DNA from: Achromobacter sp. MYb9
GTDB taxonomy: Bacteria; Pseudomonadota; Gammaproteobacteria; Burkholderiales; Burkholderiaceae_B
Assembly (NCBI RefSeq): GCF_002975275.1
Contig: NZ_PCOQ01000006.1
Location: 62,001 to 126,000 of the forward strand
Length of the DNA: 64,000 nt
Direction of reading: 5' to 3'
How positions within the stretch are numbered: position 1 is the first letter of the stretch; each line of letters starts with the position of its first letter. Position numbers and translations under genes: made by a program. Positions 37,968 through 48,226 of this stretch are shown here, one piece after another. Under the pieces are notes generated by a model, which ran no database searches, was not told the DNA's origin, and saw only the letters and a program-made list of their open reading frames with translations.

Positions 37968-40900
37968 TCAGTTCCCCCAGAAAGTCCGGTAGACCAGCGC
38001 GATACCGTTGACGGAACCGCCCTTCAGGTCCACGGACAGGCCACGCGCCAGCCGGTAGCTGGCCCGTCCGACCGTGTCGCTGCCTGCCAGCGCCTGTTCG
38101 ACGCTCAGCGTGATGCCGTTGGCGAACGACTTGCTGGCCACCAGGAACTGGGTTGCCAACTGGCTGTCGCTGTCCCGATTGACGTCGCCGGCGACGGTAC
38201 GGTCCGGCAGGATGCTGCCGGAACTGCCGATGTTGCCGGTCCGCACGCTGACATCGTCCAGCCCGAATTGCTTGTAGAACGGCTGACCGCCCCCCAGCAG
38301 CGCCGTGCCGACCGACACCAGCAGGGCCGCGTCGCTGCCGCTTTCGTCCGGGCCCCGGCCGAGCAACAGCCAAGAGAGCTTTTCCACGTCGCTGACGTCC
38401 GGGTACGACACCAGGTCGATCCGGGGACGTTGCGCGGTGCCCACGACCTTGACGCCCGCCTCCACCTGTTCACCGGTGCGCAGCGCCTCGATGTCCAGCA
38501 GGGGATTGTCCAAACGCCCCTGGAAGGTCAGCGTGCCCCGGCTTAGCCGCAACTTCTGGCCATATGCCTCGATGCCGCCGCCCCGCGTGCGTAGCTGGCC
38601 AACGCCGGTCAAGCGGCCCTCGTTCAGCAGGATCTGGATCGACCCCAACAAACCGGCGTCCAGCCCCATGCCGGTGATATAGAAGCGCGGCCCCATGTCG
38701 AACTTCAGGTTCATGCTGGTCTGCAACGGCGTCGACACCGCGGCCGGGTCCTGCCCGGCCCGGACCACCTTGACGTCGTCGTCCAGCGAGGGCACGCCTT
38801 GCAGGATCTCCAGGCTGAACCAGCCCGCGTCCGCCTTCAGGTCGCCCACGATCTCGATGCGGGGCATGGCCGCCTTCAGGTCGATGACGCCGGACACCAT
38901 GGCGTAGCGGTCCGAGCGCTGCAGCGCCGGGAACCGGTGCAAGGTCAGCTTGATATCGCCGCCGCCGTCGATGATGTTCCACTGGCCGCGGGCCTCGGCA
39001 TAGCCGCCCTTGGCCTCGGGATTGGTGGTGATCCATTCCTTGGTGCGCCATTCCGCGGGCATCACCCGCAGGGATGCCGGAAAACGCAGGCTGTCCAGCA
39101 CCAGCCGGTCGCCGTCCAGACGCGCGGACAAAGTGCCGTCGATCAGGCGCACGCCATCGTCGATGCGCACCACGCGCAGCTTGTCGCCCCGGATCGTGCC
39201 GCTGGCGGCCCACTTTCCCGCCAGGGTGCCCTGGGCCTCCAGGTTGGCCTTGACCGTGCCGCCGACCTCCATCGAATCGCCCACGAACAGGCCGACCCAG
39301 GCCAGGTCGGCGATATCGGCATCCAGCTTGGCGCGCAGGGGCTGGCGCGCGTCCAGCGCCATGCCGCCCTTGGCGTCCACGACCAGCACGGCCGAACCGG
39401 TGCCGTTGACGGTGCCCATCTTGTTGGTCGCCAGATTGATCGTGGCGTCCAGCCGGCTGGCGTTTGCCGAGGTGGGCGTGGCGGTCACGTCCAGCACCAG
39501 CGCCTTCACCCCCAAGGGGATGGGGGGATCGCCCGGAATCAGCAAATCGCCATCGCGCCGCGCGATGCGTGCCTTGCCACCCAGCCGCCCGTCGAATTTC
39601 AGGTCCCACAGCACGTCCAGCGCGATGCGGCGCTGGCCCTCGGGAACCATCGCGTTCACGCGGCTGGGCCCCTTGCCCAATTTCGAGGCCGACTCGGGAT
39701 CGACGGCGGTGATTACCTGGCGGGCCATGGCGGCCGTGATGACCAGGTTATCGGCCTGGCCAGCCGTTTCCCAGCGCTTGCCGCCGCCGCGCGACCCCTG
39801 GTGCGCCAGGGTCAGGCGTTCCTTGCCAGGCAAGGTCAGGCTCAAGGCGGTCTGGCCGACCTGCCATTGCCACTGCGGCGCCACGGCCGACGGCAGATAG
39901 GCCAGCGTCACGGGCCGGTCCGCCGTCACCGTAAAGCCGGCGGTGTCGGCCGTCAGCTTGGAAAATGCCCCGCGCCACCCCTGCAACGCCGCATCGGGTT
40001 GACCGGCGGCGCCCTTGCCCCAGGCGCCGGTAAATACGATGTTGGCTTTGGCCGGCGCCTGCCCCAGCACCCCGGCACGCGGCTTGGCGGGTGTGTAGCC
40101 GGCGGTCACCTCGCCGCGATGCGCGCTCATGGTGCCCGCCAATTTGGCTTTGACTTCAGCGCCGCCCGGAATGCCGGGCCAGAAGGCGTCCAATTGGGGC
40201 GCCTGGGCGTCAAGGGCCAGGGAACCGTCCTTGGCGTCCAGTTCGCCCTTGGCCTGAATCCGGTTGCGGCCCAGCTTCACGTCCACGTCCAGCCCGTGAA
40301 TGCGCAAGCCGGCCAGCGGATCCGGCTCGGCACTACCGGCAGGCGTCGCCGCGCCCGGCGTCGGGGCCTGCGGCGCGGCAAGGTCGACCTGCGCCTTCAA
40401 TGCCCCGGTCAGGGGCTGTTTGTTCCAGCGCGTGCCGTCTTCGAAACGCAAGTCGACGGCGGCGTGCCGCAACTGGCTCAGGTTTTCAATATCGGCCTGC
40501 ACGTCGCCGCGCACGGTCAGCACGGCGGGCGGAATGGCCTCGCCCAGCCAGGGCGCCAGATCCAGGCGCTGGGCGCTGATGGTGCCCACGATGCGGTCGC
40601 GGCCCGCGCCCTGGGCAGCATCGGACTGCAGATCGAGTTGCGCGGCAAGCGTTGATTTATCGGGCAGTTGCGCATTGGCGCGGGCACTGCGCAACACCAG
40701 CGCCGTGCGTGGCGCCAGGTCGGCAACCACCTCGAGCAGCAACCCGGAACCCACGCCGTCCAGCTTGGCCTGGATGCCGTCCAGGGAACCCGCGGCGTCC
40801 GCGCGCAGCAGTACCTGGCAAGCGGGCGCGGGCGGGCCGACGGGCTCGGACGGCTTGGCGGCCTTGGGATCGGGCTTGCCCTTGGGGTCGGCTTTGGTCT

Positions 40901-41645
40901 TGGGGTCCGCCTTAATATTGGCGTTTGCCGGGCGCGCGTCGAACACACCGCTCAGCTTGTCCGCCTGGCACAGCGGCGAATCCGGCCCCGAACCCCGGGC
41001 GGTCACATCCAATCGCGCAGTGAACGGCCAGGGATCGGCCATGCCCTGCAGGTCGGCCTGGCCCGACACCTCCGCCTGTCCGACCTCATGGCCCACGCGC
41101 AGGGTGGCAATGCGCAACTGCGCTCCCTGCTTGCCCGCCGCGAAGGTGGCGTTCAGATCGCCCAACGTGACGGGTAGCGGCTGGCCGTCCTGATCCAGTT
41201 GAAAGTCGCCTAGCGCCACGCGGTCCACGGCGATGTCCACCGGCAGCGACGGCAGCGTGAACGGCGTGCCGTCGTCTTCCTCGGGCGGCGTCTCGGGCGA
41301 CGCGCTCAGCGTCACGTGCACCGACCCCGCCGAGACGTCGCGCACATGCAGCAGGCGGTCGCCCAGCGCACGCCAATGCACGTCCAGATGCAGATCGGTG
41401 ATGTCGATCCGGGTGCCGCCCACATCCAGGTCCAGTTTGCCCACCGACACGCCGCGCAACAACGAACCGTTCACCGCCAGCGCCTGCCCGTTCAATTGCT
41501 GGGCAGCCGTCGTCAACAGCAGACGAGTGCCGTTCTGGGACCCCACCAGCCAGAACAGGAATCCGCTGGCCAGCAGCGCCAGCATCGCCAGGCCCGGCAA
41601 CCACCAAACCAGGATCTGGCGCAGGAGTTTGCGCAACACCTTCAA
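37968..41645 (-). CDS. tamB: Translocation and assembly module subunit TamB
   Basis: A 1225-residue inner-membrane-anchored, periplasm-spanning protein (DUF490/AsmA-like) that works with TamA in outer-membrane protein insertion and possibly lipid transport. The N-terminal anchor is visible (LRQILVWWLPGLAMLALLASGFLFWLVG, about 8-34). The body is a long beta-helical groove, and the C-terminal DUF490 domain ends SVNGIALVYRTFWGN. A low-complexity Lys/Pro/Asp stretch (KADPKTKADPKGKPDPK) lies near residue 240. The start overlaps the tamA stop by 4 bases, so translation is coupled. Confidence 0.93.
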   Translation of the reverse strand: MKVLRKLLRQILVWWLPGLAMLALLASGFLFWLVGSQNGTRLLLTTAAQQLNGQALAVNGSLLRGVSVGKLDLDVGGTRIDITDLHLDVHWRALGDRLLHVRDVSAGSVHVTLSASPETPPEEDDGTPFTLPSLPVDIAVDRVALGDFQLDQDGQPLPVTLGDLNATFAAGKQGAQLRIATLRVGHEVGQAEVSGQADLQGMADPWPFTARLDVTARGSGPDSPLCQADKLSGVFDARPANANIKADPKTKADPKGKPDPKAAKPSEPVGPPAPACQVLLRADAAGSLDGIQAKLDGVGSGLLLEVVADLAPRTALVLRSARANAQLPDKSTLAAQLDLQSDAAQGAGRDRIVGTISAQRLDLAPWLGEAIPPAVLTVRGDVQADIENLSQLRHAAVDLRFEDGTRWNKQPLTGALKAQVDLAAPQAPTPGAATPAGSAEPDPLAGLRIHGLDVDVKLGRNRIQAKGELDAKDGSLALDAQAPQLDAFWPGIPGGAEVKAKLAGTMSAHRGEVTAGYTPAKPRAGVLGQAPAKANIVFTGAWGKGAAGQPDAALQGWRGAFSKLTADTAGFTVTADRPVTLAYLPSAVAPQWQWQVGQTALSLTLPGKERLTLAHQGSRGGGKRWETAGQADNLVITAAMARQVITAVDPESASKLGKGPSRVNAMVPEGQRRIALDVLWDLKFDGRLGGKARIARRDGDLLIPGDPPIPLGVKALVLDVTATPTSANASRLDATINLATNKMGTVNGTGSAVLVVDAKGGMALDARQPLRAKLDADIADLAWVGLFVGDSMEVGGTVKANLEAQGTLAGKWAASGTIRGDKLRVVRIDDGVRLIDGTLSARLDGDRLVLDSLRFPASLRVMPAEWRTKEWITTNPEAKGGYAEARGQWNIIDGGGDIKLTLHRFPALQRSDRYAMVSGVIDLKAAMPRIEIVGDLKADAGWFSLEILQGVPSLDDDVKVVRAGQDPAAVSTPLQTSMNLKFDMGPRFYITGMGLDAGLLGSIQILLNEGRLTGVGQLRTRGGGIEAYGQKLRLSRGTLTFQGRLDNPLLDIEALRTGEQVEAGVKVVGTAQRPRIDLVSYPDVSDVEKLSWLLLGRGPDESGSDAALLVSVGTALLGGGQPFYKQFGLDDVSVRTGNIGSSGSILPDRTVAGDVNRDSDSQLATQFLVASKSFANGITLSVEQALAGSDTVGRASYRLARGLSVDLKGGSVNGIALVYRTFWGN

Positions 41646-43540
41646 AACGCGATCCCCAACGAAAAGTGCAGACGCAGGTCCCGTTCACGCTGGCCGTAGG
41701 CCAGGTCCAGGAACAACGGGCCCGCCGGCGTGCGCACCCGGGCGCCCACGCCATAGCCGACCGCCATCGACATGTCGCCAAACGATTCCGCGGCATCCCC
41801 GGCGTCCACGAACACGCCCATGCCCCAACGTTCATTGAAATAGTGGTCGTATTCGACGCTGCCCACGACGAGCGTGGGCGCGCCCACGACGGCGTTGTCG
41901 CGCTGCACGCCGATGCTCTGGTACTTATAGCCCCGGATCGACCGCGCGCCGCCGGTACGGAAGCCGAAATCGTCCGGCACCTGCACCTTGCTGCTGGACC
42001 AGACCCGGCCGACTTCCCCCCGCACGGTCAGCACGTCGAGCTTGCCGATCGGCCACCATTTCTGGGCCCGCAACCGGGCCCGCGTGTAGGGCTCGCCCGT
42101 GTCCAGCGTCACGCCCACGCCGCCGCCCACCGCGATCAGGTGGCCTTCGCGCGGGTCATACTTGTTATCCACATCGCGGCGCAGCCACTCGGCCGTGGCG
42201 GTCAGCGTCGGCAAGGTGTATTCGTCGCCGCCGTCGATCTTCACGTGATCCTGCGCCAGCAGCAGGCCCCAGCGGGTTTCGTATTCCACCCGGCTGTCGC
42301 CCGCGCCCTTGCGTTCTTGCAGGCGCGTCGCGCCCAGTGCGTAACGCGTGACGTCCAGGCCCTGGATATCGGAATGGTCGGCCAGCACGCCGAAGGAATC
42401 CTTGTAGCCGCGCGCGGTGGGCGGCAACAGGAAGTCGGCATAGGCGCGTTGGCGCAGCCGGTCCACGCTGAAACCCGTCTCCATGGTGACCGGCTGGCCA
42501 AACACCACGTTCTGCCGGTACAGCGATTCCACGCGCACGCCCGCTTCGTCGTCCACGCCCAGCGACGCCGTGAAACGCTTGGGCGGCGCTTCGACCACGC
42601 GCACCTGCACGGGAAGCGTCACCTCGCCGTCGGAATCATAGGCGGCGGGGGGCGGCGGCACGGCGCCGGACACGGACGGGTCGCCTGCGGGCGTCGCCGC
42701 GGCCAGATCGGTCGAGCCCGGCGCGCGGGCCCGGTCCGATTTCACGTCTTGCGCCGGTTGCTGCTGCGCGCCCCCCGGTTGTTCGAGCGAGACGAACGCG
42801 CCACGGAAAAACGCGGTGGACTGCAAGTCTTGCTGCCAGGTGTCCAGCCGGTTCTGGTCGTAGGCCGAGCCCACGGAATAGCGCACGTAACGCTGGACGA
42901 GTGTGTCGGGCACCCGCTTCAGGCCCTCGGTATTCAGTTCGCCCATGCGGACCTGCGGCCCGCTGTCGATCGTGACGCGCAGCACGGCCGACGCCGTATC
43001 CGCCTGGATGTCTGCCTGTGATGCGGTCATGCGCGCCAGCATGAAGTCGCGCGTCGAGACCTGGTCCAGCAGGCTCGATTTGGCCTTGTTCCAGTCGCTG
43101 TTGATGAACGGCTGCCCCGCCTTCAACTGCCAATCGTCGCGCAGCTTCTGCACGCGTTGCGCGAATTCGGGGCGGGTGATGCGGCCCGTGAACGTCAGGT
43201 CCACTTCCGACACCGTGGTGCGCTTGCCGGAGACGATGCCGATATCCCAGGTTTCCCCGCCAATATCGGTGCCGGATTCCAGCGTTACCGTGGGCGAAAA
43301 ATAGCCCTGGGTTGCCAGGGCCGCCAGCGTCGCGTCGCGCGCGCGCCGGCGCAGCCGGTTGATTTCACCGCCATCCTGGTCTTCGGCCAGCCGCGCGATC
43401 GCGTCCACCGCCTCGGTGATCGCTTGCAGCGCGGCCGGCGGCACGCCGCCGGGGTCCACGATGATCTCCGGACGTTTGGCCAGCGCCTCGCCCGATACCA
43501 CGCAAAGTCCAGCCAAGAAGGCGCGGGCTGCCCACCGCAT
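41642..43540 (-). CDS. tamA: Translocation and assembly module subunit TamA (Omp85 family)
   Basis: A 632-residue outer-membrane barrel protein with a signal peptide (cleavage after GEALA near 24), three POTRA domains (about 25-330) and a C-terminal 16-strand barrel. The barrel carries FGFRTGGARSIRGYKYQ, the conserved lock motif of Omp85 proteins, and ends LRLHFSLGIAF with the terminal Phe typical of outer-membrane proteins. It is about 55 residues longer than E. coli TamA because of a Pro/Ala/Gln-rich linker in the POTRA region (about residues 250-300). Second gene of apbC-tamA-tamB. Confidence 0.93.
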   Translation of the reverse strand: MRWAARAFLAGLCVVSGEALAKRPEIIVDPGGVPPAALQAITEAVDAIARLAEDQDGGEINRLRRRARDATLAALATQGYFSPTVTLESGTDIGGETWDIGIVSGKRTTVSEVDLTFTGRITRPEFAQRVQKLRDDWQLKAGQPFINSDWNKAKSSLLDQVSTRDFMLARMTASQADIQADTASAVLRVTIDSGPQVRMGELNTEGLKRVPDTLVQRYVRYSVGSAYDQNRLDTWQQDLQSTAFFRGAFVSLEQPGGAQQQPAQDVKSDRARAPGSTDLAAATPAGDPSVSGAVPPPPAAYDSDGEVTLPVQVRVVEAPPKRFTASLGVDDEAGVRVESLYRQNVVFGQPVTMETGFSVDRLRQRAYADFLLPPTARGYKDSFGVLADHSDIQGLDVTRYALGATRLQERKGAGDSRVEYETRWGLLLAQDHVKIDGGDEYTLPTLTATAEWLRRDVDNKYDPREGHLIAVGGGVGVTLDTGEPYTRARLRAQKWWPIGKLDVLTVRGEVGRVWSSSKVQVPDDFGFRTGGARSIRGYKYQSIGVQRDNAVVGAPTLVVGSVEYDHYFNERWGMGVFVDAGDAAESFGDMSMAVGYGVGARVRTPAGPLFLDLAYGQRERDLRLHFSLGIAF

Positions 43541-43543
43541 GCG

Positions 43544-44632
43544 TCAGGTCGGTTGCTGTACGACGATGGACGGGAATTTTCCGGCCATGTCGCGCGGTAG
43601 CGCCGCGACGCCCGCTGCCAGCTTCCGGGCAATGCCCCGATACAGCGAGGCAGCTTCGCTGCCCGCATCCGACACCACGGTCGGGGTGCCGGCGTCCGTC
43701 TGCTCGCGGATCGCCAGCGTCAACGGCAGGCTGCCCAACCACGGCGTCTGATATTGCTCGGCCATGCGTTGGCCGCCGCCTTCGCCGAAAATGTGCTCGG
43801 CATGCCCGCATTGCGAGCAGATATGGATGGCCATGTTCTCGACCACGCCCAGGATCGGCACGTCGACCTTCTGGAACATGCGCAAGCCCTTGCGCGCGTC
43901 CAGCAGCGCCACGTCCTGCGGCGTGGTGACGATGACGGCGCCCACGACCGGCACTTTCTGCGCCAGGGTCAGGGCCACGTCGCCGGTGCCCGGCGGCATG
44001 TCGACGATCAGGTAATCCAGGTCGCGCCAATTGGTCTGGCGCAGCAGCTGCTCCAGCGCCTGCGTCACCATGGGGCCACGCCAGATGGCGGGCGAATCGG
44101 CGTCGATCAGGAAGCCGATGGAATTCGCTTGCAGGCCGTGGCCGGTCAGCGGCTCCATGCTTTTGTTGTCCAGGCTTTCGGGACGGCCGGAAATACCCAG
44201 CATGGTCGGCACGCTGGGGCCATAGATATCGGCGTCCAGCACGCCCACCTTGGCGCCTTCGGCGGACAGCGCAAGCGCCAGGTTCACGGCGGTGGTGCTT
44301 TTGCCCACGCCCCCCTTGCCTGAGGCCACTGCAATAATGTTGCGCACGTTCGGCAGCGGCTTCAGGCCCTTCTGCACGGCATGGGCGGCGACTTTCCAGG
44401 TAACAGTGACCTGCGCGTCGGCCACGCCAGCGGCCGCCAGCGCCGCCACGGCAATATCGCGGACCTGATCGCGCACGCTGTCGGCCGGATAGCCGAGTTC
44501 CAGCGTCAGGGCGGCCCGGCCGCCCGTGAGTTGAATGTCACGATCTTTTACAGAAACGCCTAGGTCCAGTCCGGTGTTGGGGTCGTGCGCGGCGCGCAAA
44601 GCGGCGCGGATGTGTTCTATCGTTATACTCAT
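43544..44632 (-). CDS. apbC: Iron-sulfur cluster carrier protein ApbC/Mrp
   Basis: A 362-residue P-loop ATPase that carries Fe-S clusters to client enzymes. The N-terminal MIP18-like domain (about 1-85) is joined to the NTPase domain, with the deviant Walker A GKGGVGKST at 105-113, DADIYGPSVP and DMPPGTGD. The cluster-binding pair is CSQC in MAIHICSQCGHAE. It precedes tamA with only 3 bases between stop and start, so they form an operon. No functional link is known. Confidence 0.95.
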   Translation of the reverse strand: MSITIEHIRAALRAAHDPNTGLDLGVSVKDRDIQLTGGRAALTLELGYPADSVRDQVRDIAVAALAAAGVADAQVTVTWKVAAHAVQKGLKPLPNVRNIIAVASGKGGVGKSTTAVNLALALSAEGAKVGVLDADIYGPSVPTMLGISGRPESLDNKSMEPLTGHGLQANSIGFLIDADSPAIWRGPMVTQALEQLLRQTNWRDLDYLIVDMPPGTGDVALTLAQKVPVVGAVIVTTPQDVALLDARKGLRMFQKVDVPILGVVENMAIHICSQCGHAEHIFGEGGGQRMAEQYQTPWLGSLPLTLAIREQTDAGTPTVVSDAGSEAASLYRGIARKLAAGVAALPRDMAGKFPSIVVQQPT

Positions 44633-44733
44633 GTCACTATGGTTCCGTAGGCAGCGCGGCTTCTGCGGGCCGCCGTCCCCTAAAGGATAGCGGATACACG
44701 GGAACCTTTCGCTGCGTTTTGCATCCGACCTTC

Positions 44734-45009
44734 ATGACCAACACACTTATCCGCTTCTTCCGTGCCGTCCTATTCGCCGCCTTGGCCTTGATCGGCATGG
44801 CGATGGCGCTGGTCTTCATGCTGTCCACGGCTCTCGCCGTGGCGATCCTGTACGTGGTCGCCAAGGTGCGCGGCAAACCTTTCGGCGTTCGCGCCTATTG
44901 GAGCCAGCGCCAAGGCGCCCGACCGGGTCCGTTCCAGTCCGCCACCGCCCCCTTCGCCACGCAACCGCGCGGCGATGTGATCGACGTCGAAGCCCGCGAA
45001 ATCCGCTGA
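44734..45009 (+). CDS. Small membrane protein, 91 aa
   Basis: Not recognised by family. The ATG at 44734 gives MTNTLIRFFRAVLF followed by one strong membrane stretch (about 9-47, hydrophobic with a central Met-rich part), then a short polar C-terminus (RGKPFGVRAYWSQRQGARPGPF). The tail VIDVEAREIR resembles the C-termini of small conserved proteins of Bordetella and Achromobacter. It is divergent from apbC. No clear Shine-Dalgarno sequence precedes it, so the start is tentative. Confidence 0.65.
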   Translation: MTNTLIRFFRAVLFAALALIGMAMALVFMLSTALAVAILYVVAKVRGKPFGVRAYWSQRQGARPGPFQSATAPFATQPRGDVIDVEAREIR

Positions 45010-45027
45010 CGGCGGCTTTGCGTGAGC

Positions 45028-45163
45028 GCTTGCGCCGCCCTGCGGCGCAAGCCGGCCAATGCATGGCGTGTCGCCCGGGCGTCTGCGTCCAGACCGCCAG
45101 CGCCCGGCCTGTAACCGCATTCCTTCAACCCGCCTCCTTCGCAGCGTTGCGATAGGCGGGTTG
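45028..45163 (+). terminator. Two hairpins after the small membrane protein gene
   Basis: A perfect 11-bp stem (45028-45038 with 45042-45052) without a T-run, then AACCCGCC/GGCGGGTT (45128-45135 and 45156-45163) followed by GCGTCGTTTT. The second may be a weak intrinsic terminator. Together they fill much of the gap before metG. Confidence 0.4.
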
Positions 45164-45267
45164 CGTCGTTTTCGGGCACCGGCGCGCCCCTGGCCGGGCA
45201 AGTCGTCTCCGTTGCCCTAAAATGGCCGGCCAACACCCCTTTTTCCCCTCAACCTCTACTGACAACC

Positions 45268-47334
45268 ATGTCTCGCACCCTATTTGTCACCACTGCGCTG
45301 CCCTACGCCAACGGATCTTTCCACATCGGCCACATCATGGAGTACATCCAGGCCGATATCTGGGTCCGTTCGATGCGAATGGCAGGCCACACGGTGCACT
45401 TCGTAGGGGCGGATGACGCGCACGGCGCGCCCATCATGTTGAAGGCCGAAAAAGAAGGCATCACGCCGCAGGCGCTGGTTGCCCGCTACGCCGCTGAGCG
45501 TCCGCAATACCTGAACGGCTTCCACATCCGTTTCGATCACTGGCATTCCACGGACTCCGCCGAGAACGTCGCGCTGTCCCACGATATCTATCGCGCCCTG
45601 AAGGCCCAGGGCCTGATCGAAACGCGCTCGATCGAACAGTTTTACGATCCGGTCAAGGGCATGTTCCTGGCCGACCGTTACATCAAGGGCGAATGCCCCA
45701 AGTGCCACGCCAAGGACCAGTACGGCGATTCCTGCGAAGTCTGCGGCGCCGTCTACGCGCCCACCGAACTGATCAACCCGTACTCGGCGCTGACTGGCGC
45801 CACGCCGGTGCTGAAGTCGTCGGACCACTTCTTCTTCAAGCTGTCCGACCCGCGCTGCGTGGAATTCCTGCAGCAATGGACGACGGGCTCGAACGCCCAC
45901 GGCGGCAAGCACCTGCAACCGGAAATGCTGGCCAAGACCCGCGAATGGCTGGGCGCCGAAGACGGCGAAGCCAAGCTGGGGGACTGGGACATTTCGCGCG
46001 ATGCGCCTTACTTCGGCATCGAGATTCCCGACGCGCCGGGCAAGTACTTCTACGTGTGGCTGGACGCGCCGGTGGGTTACCTGGCGTCGCTGAAGTCGTA
46101 TTGCGAGGTCAAGGGCCTGGATTTCGACGCCTTGCTGGACCCCGACGGCACGACCGAGCAAGTCCACTTCATCGGCAAGGACATCGTGTACTTCCACGCG
46201 CTGTTCTGGCCCGCAATGCTGAAGTTCGCCGGACGCAAGACGCCGGACGCCGTGAACGTGCACGGGTTCATCACCGTCAGCGGTGAAAAGATGTCCAAGA
46301 GCCGCGGCACCGGCATCTCGCCGCTGCGCTACCTGGAAATCGGCATGAACGCGGAATGGCTGCGCTATTACATCGCCGCCAAGCTGAACGCGCGGGTCGA
46401 AGACATGGACTTCAACCCCGAAGACTTCATCGCGCGGGTCAACAGCGACCTGGTCGGCAAGTACGTCAATATCGCCAGCCGCGCCGCCAGCTTCATCACC
46501 AAGCACTTCGACGGCGCACTGGGTTATTCGGGCGACACCGCTGCGCTGTCCGCCGAATACGCCGAACAGGCGGAATCCATCCGTGCCGCCTTCGAAGCGC
46601 GCGAATACAACCGCGCCATCCGCGAAATCATGGCCTATGCCGACGGCATCAACCAGGCATTCGACACGGCGCAGCCGTGGGTCCTGGCCAAGGGCATCGC
46701 TACCGCCGACGACGCACAAAAAGCCGCGCTGCAGGACATCTGCTCGCGTTCGCTGGCGGGCTTCAAGGCCCTGTCCGTGATGCTGGCCCCTGTGTTGCCG
46801 TCGCTGACCGAGCGCGTGGCGCTGGAACTGTTTGGCGCCCAGGCCCCGTTCACGTGGGCCGACGCCGCCGTGCTGCCGCAGCGCGTCGCGCCGTTCAAGC
46901 ACCTGATGCAGCGCGTCGAACCGCAGATGCTGGAAGACCTGTTCGAACCGCCCGCCGCCCCGGTGGTGGTGCCTGGCGGCGAGCCGGTGGCTGAAACGAT
47001 CTCCATCGACGACTTCGCCCGAGTCGACCTGCGCATCGCGCAGATCGTCAATTGCGAACACGTCGAAGGCTCCACCAAGCTGCTGCGCCTGACGCTCGAC
47101 GTGGGCGAAGGCCGCCACCGCAACGTGTTCTCGGGCATCAAGTCGGCCTACAAGCCCGAAGACCTGATCGGCAAACTGACCGTCATGGTGGCCAACCTGG
47201 CCCCGCGCAAGATGAAATTCGGCGTATCCGAAGGCATGGTGCTGGCGGCCAGCCACGCTGACGAAGCCGTGGACGCCGGCATCTACGTGCTGGAACCGTT
47301 CCCGGGCGCCAAGCCCGGCATGCGCGTGCGCTGA
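45268..47334 (+). CDS. metG: Methionine-tRNA ligase
   Basis: A 688-residue class-I synthetase that charges tRNA-Met. HIGH is at 19-22, and the zinc knuckle uses Cys143, Cys146, Cys156 and Cys159 (the single-zinc-type arrangement CPKC/CEVC). KMSKS is at 341-345. The last 110 residues are the C-terminal tRNA-binding domain ([33 protein letters not shown]) that supports dimerisation. Length is as expected. Followed by a strong bidirectional terminator. Confidence 0.98.
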   Translation: MSRTLFVTTALPYANGSFHIGHIMEYIQADIWVRSMRMAGHTVHFVGADDAHGAPIMLKAEKEGITPQALVARYAAERPQYLNGFHIRFDHWHSTDSAENVALSHDIYRALKAQGLIETRSIEQFYDPVKGMFLADRYIKGECPKCHAKDQYGDSCEVCGAVYAPTELINPYSALTGATPVLKSSDHFFFKLSDPRCVEFLQQWTTGSNAHGGKHLQPEMLAKTREWLGAEDGEAKLGDWDISRDAPYFGIEIPDAPGKYFYVWLDAPVGYLASLKSYCEVKGLDFDALLDPDGTTEQVHFIGKDIVYFHALFWPAMLKFAGRKTPDAVNVHGFITVSGEKMSKSRGTGISPLRYLEIGMNAEWLRYYIAAKLNARVEDMDFNPEDFIARVNSDLVGKYVNIASRAASFITKHFDGALGYSGDTAALSAEYAEQAESIRAAFEAREYNRAIREIMAYADGINQAFDTAQPWVLAKGIATADDAQKAALQDICSRSLAGFKALSVMLAPVLPSLTERVALELFGAQAPFTWADAAVLPQRVAPFKHLMQRVEPQMLEDLFEPPAAPVVVPGGEPVAETISIDDFARVDLRIAQIVNCEHVEGSTKLLRLTLDVGEGRHRNVFSGIKSAYKPEDLIGKLTVMVANLAPRKMKFGVSEGMVLAASHADEAVDAGIYVLEPFPGAKPGMRVR

Positions 47335-47358
47335 TCGCGCAACCCGCGCAGCGAGTAC

Positions 47359-47387
47359 AAAGCCCACCAAGAAATTGGTGGGCTTTT
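47359..47387. terminator. Bidirectional terminator between metG and trhO
   Basis: AAAGCCCACCAA (47359-47370), a 4-base loop GAAA and TTGGTGGGCTTTTT: a 12-bp stem with A and T runs on either side. It ends both convergent genes. Confidence 0.9.
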
Positions 47388-47403
47388 TGTTGGGCGACCG
47401 GAC

Positions 47404-48141
47404 TTAAGCCTTGCTGGGCGCCAACCCCGGGTCCAGCGAATGCCGCTCGTCGAACACGAAGCACTTGCCTTCGTAGCCCGGGCCGCCGGTCTCCTCGAAG
47501 TACTTCAGGATGCCGCCATCCAGCTGATACACGTTCTGGATGCCGGCTTCGTTCATGTAGATGGCTGCTTTCTCGCAGCGGATGCCGCCCGTGCAGAAGC
47601 TGACGACGGTCTTGCCTTCGAGTTCGGCGCGGTGCGCCTGGACGGCGGCGGGGAATTGCGTGAAGCGGTCGATGCGCCAATCGATCGCGTTTTTGAACGT
47701 GCCTTCATCCACTTCGAACGCGTTGCGGGTGTCGAGCATCACGACGGGGCGGCCGGCATCGTCCATGCCCTGGGCCAGCCAGCGGGCCAGCGTCTGCGCA
47801 TCCACGCCCGGCGCACGGCCGGCCTCGGGCCGGATCGCGGGGTGATCCATGCGGATGATCTCGCGCTTGATCTTCACCAGCAGCTTGCGGAATGGCACGT
47901 CTACGCTGTGGCTGAACTTGACCTCAAGGTCGGCGAAACGCGCGTCCGCGCGCAGCGTTTGCAGAAAGTGGTCGATGCCCTCGGCCGAACCGGCCAGGAA
48001 CAGGTTGATGCCCTCTTCGGCTAACAGGATGGTGCCCTTGAGCGCGGCGTCGCCGGCCAAAGCCAGCAGGCGGGCGCGCAGGTCGGGCAGCGAGTCCAGC
48101 GAAACGAATTTGTAGGCGGCGATATTGACGACGGAAGTCAT
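47404..48141 (-). CDS. trhO: tRNA uridine-34 hydroxylase TrhO (rhodanese family)
   Basis: A 245-residue rhodanese-domain enzyme that makes 5-hydroxyuridine at position 34 of tRNAs, oxygen-dependent in E. coli (YceA). An N-terminal acylphosphatase-like domain (about 1-95) precedes the rhodanese domain (about 130-230). The catalytic loop is [13 protein letters not shown], with Cys183 and Cys189. It continues [14 protein letters not shown]. Convergent with metG. Confidence 0.92.
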   Translation of the reverse strand: MTSVVNIAAYKFVSLDSLPDLRARLLALAGDAALKGTILLAEEGINLFLAGSAEGIDHFLQTLRADARFADLEVKFSHSVDVPFRKLLVKIKREIIRMDHPAIRPEAGRAPGVDAQTLARWLAQGMDDAGRPVVMLDTRNAFEVDEGTFKNAIDWRIDRFTQFPAAVQAHRAELEGKTVVSFCTGGIRCEKAAIYMNEAGIQNVYQLDGGILKYFEETGGPGYEGKCFVFDERHSLDPGLAPSKA

Positions 48142-48226
48142 GGCAAAGCGAAGAAAAGCGGACGGCGAAGCCCGTAATAGTAATCGGTGGGCGCGTTGCG
48201 CCGCCTCCCGCCCGCCTTGATCCGGC

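Noticed and set aside
38799-40655. Long plus-strand frame inside tamB
   Set aside because: Antisense of tamB with repetitive Gln/Val/Gly/His composition and no start signal.
45280-47370. Minus-strand frame of 696 codons opposite metG
   Set aside because: metG carries all synthetase motifs; the opposite frame has none.
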